NCBI GenBank assembly: GCA_958430865.1
Contig: CAUDNR010000326.1
Span: 1 to 34,523 of the forward strand
Source of the DNA: Entrophospora sp. SA101
Taxonomy: Eukaryota; Glomeromycota; Glomeromycetes; Entrophosporales; Entrophosporaceae
Length of the DNA stretch: 34,523 nucleotides
Reading direction: 5' to 3'
Position numbers and translations under genes: made by a program. Positions 31,535 to 34,523 of the stretch are shown here, in pieces (positions within the stretch are counted from its first letter, which is position 1; each line of letters starts with the position of its first letter). The notes below the pieces were generated by a model. The model was not told the DNA's origin. It did no database searches and saw only the letters and a program-made list of their open reading frames with translations.

Positions 31535-32765
31535 TTATTTTTTTTTTTGAACTTTATAATGAATCTCGGAACAATTTCTTAATCTTTCAGCAGCTTGTTC
31601 TGGGGTGATATCACGTAGAGGATCAGCATATCTAAAAAAAAATTTTTTTAGAAACATTCAAACTATTATTAAAATTATTAAAATTATGATTTATAACTTA
31701 CGCAACCATGAATTTTTTGATGGCAGCACTTCTTAATGGAGGATAAAAATGCACATGAAAATGTGAATCACAAATATGAGTTTTACCATCATTGTCAGTT
31801 TGTGATTGATGTATGCCCATTGAATAAGGGAAACTACACCGAAATAAGTTGTCATATTTACAAGTAATAATACGTAGAATGTTTGAAAAATCTTTTATTA
31901 ACGAATTTCCATCATGTTTTGAAAAATCATTAAAATTTCTTAAATGAAATTTTGAGATTATCATAGTTTCAAATGGCCAAGCACTCCAATAAGGTGTCAA
32001 ACAAACAAATGAATTGTTTTCATAAACTACACGTATTTTCCCTTTAACTTCTTCTACTAAAATATAATCGCACAATAAGCATGTTTGATATTTTTCAAAA
32101 TAATTTGTCATTGATTCAAATTCTTTTGTTGGTTCACATGGTATTGAATCAGTGCTCCATATTTGACAATGTGGATGTGGATTGGAACATCCCATTATTG
32201 CACCTTTATTTTCAAAAATTTGAATATAATTTATATGTGGAATTGATGATAATCCTTGATATATTTCTATCCAGGTTTCAACAACCTTTGAAATTTCTTC
32301 TTGTGACATTTCTGCTAATGTTACATTATGGTTTGGTGAAAAACACATCACTTTACATTGACCTTTTACACTTTGTGTTCTTAACAACCATGAAAATTTA
32401 TCTAAAATTTCAATAAAAATTTTAAAAACTCTGCATTACTTTTTTAAATCAATTCAAAAAGAAAATTCTTTTCCTTTACCAGAAACTTCTGTTTCATAAT
32501 CAGGTGAGATTGATTCAACAGCTGAAAAATCGTTATCAAATAAAAATGTGTTTGAGTAATTAGGATTATGATCACCTTGAGCACGTGAATTTCCTGGACA
32601 TAAATAACACTTTGGATCATAGCTTGGTAAAATTTCTAGAGTACTAGATTCCACCTGACCTAACCAGGGGCGTTTAGCACGTTGAGGTGAACATAATACC
32701 CATGAATTTGTTAATGGATTAAAACGTCTATGTGGGTTTTCTTCAAAATTAAATTCTTTTGACAT
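31535..32765 (-). CDS. GAL7: Galactose-1-phosphate uridylyltransferase
   Basis: Three minus-strand exons (32765-32480, 32401-31702, 31631-31535) join exactly in frame with GT-AG borders to 360 residues, close to yeast Gal7 and human GALT. It catalyses UDP-glucose plus galactose-1-phosphate to glucose-1-phosphate plus UDP-galactose in the Leloir pathway, in the cytosol. The N terminus has [19 protein letters not shown] and the zinc pair C53/C56 in CYLCPGN. The active site is [12 protein letters not shown], with H173 as the uridylylated nucleophile and H171 beside it. The C terminus has [27 protein letters not shown] and [13 protein letters not shown]. The loop between FMVAY and RDITPEQ is a few residues shorter than usual. 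It is divergent from the EF-Ts gene; no GAL cluster is seen. Confidence 0.97.
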
Positions 32766-33277
32766 TTTTTTTTTAACTCTGCCAAGAGAGAGTTATTTAG
32801 CAACACAGATCCGCAGATCGTTTATAAAAATTACAAGATGGTCAGGATTATTAGCAAATTTGGAAATGAATCTAGATCAATTTGTATATGGGCGAACGAG
32901 TTGACATGATACTTTCTGTCTTTTGAAAATCTTTTTTTTAAAAGAAAATTCCCGATACTTCAAAGTTTTAATGGTTGTATCCGCCGAATAATATTCAATT
33001 GTAATAGATCATTCACCGATTATCCAGTTAATCGGGTGTTGAAAAACTTTCAATGATTAATTTAATCGGGCGGATGTTGAAAATTTCACCGGATAATCAA
33101 CGGATACAATACTACTTCGTTTCGTTTCTGCTGTTGCTGTACTTTAATGAAATAAACAAAAATAACATATAACCTTTTTCTTATGCCATCAAGAAGTTCT
33201 ACTATTATTTACACATTATTTTAGAGATTTTTTTGTGTTACACTCCTTCGAGAGATTTACATTTTTTTGATTTAAAA
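32766..33277. promoter_or_regulatory. Divergent intergenic region between GALT and EF-Ts, with a small palindromic element
   Basis: About 512 bases separate the two start codons. Between 32975 and 33109 the ends TTGTATCCG and CGGATACAA are exact inverse complements, and internal ATTATCC, TTAATCGGG and CCGGATAATC motifs are also inverted. This is a roughly 135-bp MITE-like palindrome. No target duplication was found. The rest is AT-rich promoter sequence for the two genes. Confidence 0.55.
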
Positions 33278-34523
33278 ATGTATTATCGATATCAAAAAAT
33301 TAAAATAATATTCAATATAACAACAATTCCTCCGTCTTTTAAAAAAAGAATATTCAATTATCCCAGTAATAACTTGTCAAGTAGATCATTTCATACTGCT
33401 ACCACATTAAAAGTACCAACAACTACGACTGGTGTTAAACCCGATTTAAAACTTTTACAAAAACTTCGGCAAGAAACATCGATTAGTTTAAGCAAGGCTA
33501 AAGAAGCACTCGTCAAACATAATAATGACTATAATAAAGCAAAAGAATGGCTTATTGAAGACTCGAAAATTAGTGGCCAAAAAAAGGCGGAAAAACTTAA
33601 AGATAGAATTGCAAAAGAAGGTCTAATAGGAGTTGTATTAACGAAAAATTTAGAAAACAATGATGGCTTGACATCGACAACTAGAGGCGCAATCGTTGAG
33701 GTATTTTCACCAGTAATAAAATAGTAATAACAATAAAATTTCTATGACTATAATCTATAATTAATCAATCATAAATCATAACGGTCTAGGTAAGTTGTGA
33801 AACAGATTTTGTTTCGCGTAACTTGTTATTTCAACAATTAGTCGCTCAAATTGCGTCCACCACACTTTTTTTATCCAACGATATCATTACTAATGAAAAC
33901 AATAATGGTGAAAACAAAATCCCAACAACTAAAATTAGTGATAATGATAAAATTATTATTAATCCAATTTCACCTTTAGTTCTTAACACATTACCTTTAC
34001 TTCCCCATCCTTCTTCAAATTCTATTAATAATAATTCCAATGCAACAACTATTCAACAATCAATTATGGATATAATTAGTAAATTAGGCGAAAATATTGT
34101 TATACGTAGAGCAGAAGTTGTTGGACTAAAAAATAATTATGATGGTGACGGTGATAGATCATTAAATAATAATAGAATTGTTTTAACAGGTGGATACGTA
34201 CACGGAGGTGATTCGATGACTGGAAGAATTGGTGGACTTGTAGTAGTGGAAGTTTTGGGTCAAAACCTCAATCAATCGTTAGACTCGACTAGTAAGTTGA
34301 TTCAAAACATAGCACGTCAAATTGTAGGATATAATCCCAAATACATCGATGATGATAAAGATGATAAAATCATCTCTTCCAAAATGCTTGGGAATTATAA
34401 CAATAAGGATGAATTTTTAAGAGATAATGTACTTTTATACCAGGATTTCCTGGATGGATTAGAGAACGGTGTGCTGAAGTTTTATTTGAAGGTGATGAAG
34501 ACGAGTCTAGTGTGGTTGGATGT
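33278..34523 (+). CDS. TSFM: Mitochondrial elongation factor Ts, 3' end beyond window
   Basis: Exon 1 is 33278-33700; exon 2 starts at 33790 and is open to the window end. ATG 33278 is the first in-frame ATG; the open stretch before it starts with no ATG. Residues 1-45 are basic and hydroxylated, with RSFHTATTL, as in mitochondrial presequences. The N-terminal UBA-like domain follows (LLQKLRQETSISLSKAKEAL...NNDYNKAKEWL), then VEVSCETDFVSRN across the exon junction, matching the EF-Ts hallmark that contacts EF-Tu. Further on are a low-complexity N-rich insertion and VVEVLGQN, then LIQNIARQIVGYNPKYI and DNVLLYQDFL, typical of the dimerisation region. EF-Ts recycles GDP from EF-Tu in mitochondrial translation. 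The last 60 bases read as DGLENGVLKFYLKV, unlike the usual C terminus; an unrecognised splice or the edge may explain this. Confidence 0.93.

Noticed and set aside
1..34523. tRNA, rRNA or other structured RNA genes
   Set aside because: I looked for tRNA-type GGTTCGAAT arms and rRNA-like blocks. The GGTTCAA matches found are all within transposon ends.

Overview
The window looks like nuclear DNA of an early-diverging fungus, most likely an arbuscular mycorrhizal fungus (Glomeromycotina, Rhizophagus-like). The reasons are very AT-rich sequence, many short GT-AG introns, host genes of fungal/eukaryotic type (Argonaute, eS12, mitochondrial bL32 and EF-Ts, galactose-1-phosphate uridylyltransferase), and a dense population of decayed DNA transposons and PD-(D/E)XK-like orphan genes of the kind that expand in those genomes. 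The organism call is inference; no database was available.

Layout. 1-5200: a palindromic MITE at the edge, a four-exon orphan gene (763-1811), a hAT-like MITE (3043-3599), and a PD-(D/E)XK-like pseudogene (about 4131-5185, minus) broken by a frameshift and by a 132-bp hAT-type MITE with a perfect 8-bp target duplication. 5452-11595: a 6.1-kb DNA transposon with inverted ends. It carries an intact five-exon DDE-type transposase (plus) and a divergently transcribed, decayed partner gene (minus). 11593-12714: a truncated copy of the 3' part of the element found at 26830-30918. 13238-18606: a compact host island with a 14-exon Argonaute with all four slicer residues, mitochondrial bL32 convergent to it, and ribosomal protein eS12 divergent from bL32.

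18607-30918 is nested mobile DNA. A pogo/Tigger-type transposase pseudogene is split by a 5.6-kb hAT element. The hAT element in turn contains a 1.56-kb foldback element with 8-bp target duplications and about 18 copies of a 42-bp repeat. Beside these lies a coiled-coil transposon-like gene with nonsense and frameshift lesions. 31535-34523 returns to host genes: GAL7-type uridylyltransferase (minus) and, divergently, mitochondrial EF-Ts (plus), which runs off the window.

The most useful cross-window signal is how the mobile DNA has decayed. The two 1.1-kb copies differ mainly at CpG sites, and one CGA arginine codon in one copy is TGA in the other. Four further premature stops in three unrelated elements are also TGA. 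This fits cytosine-methylation-driven decay of transposons, next to an intact Argonaute gene. The most interesting single object is the two-gene divergent transposon at 5452-11595, whose transposase reading frame is still complete while its partner is dead.
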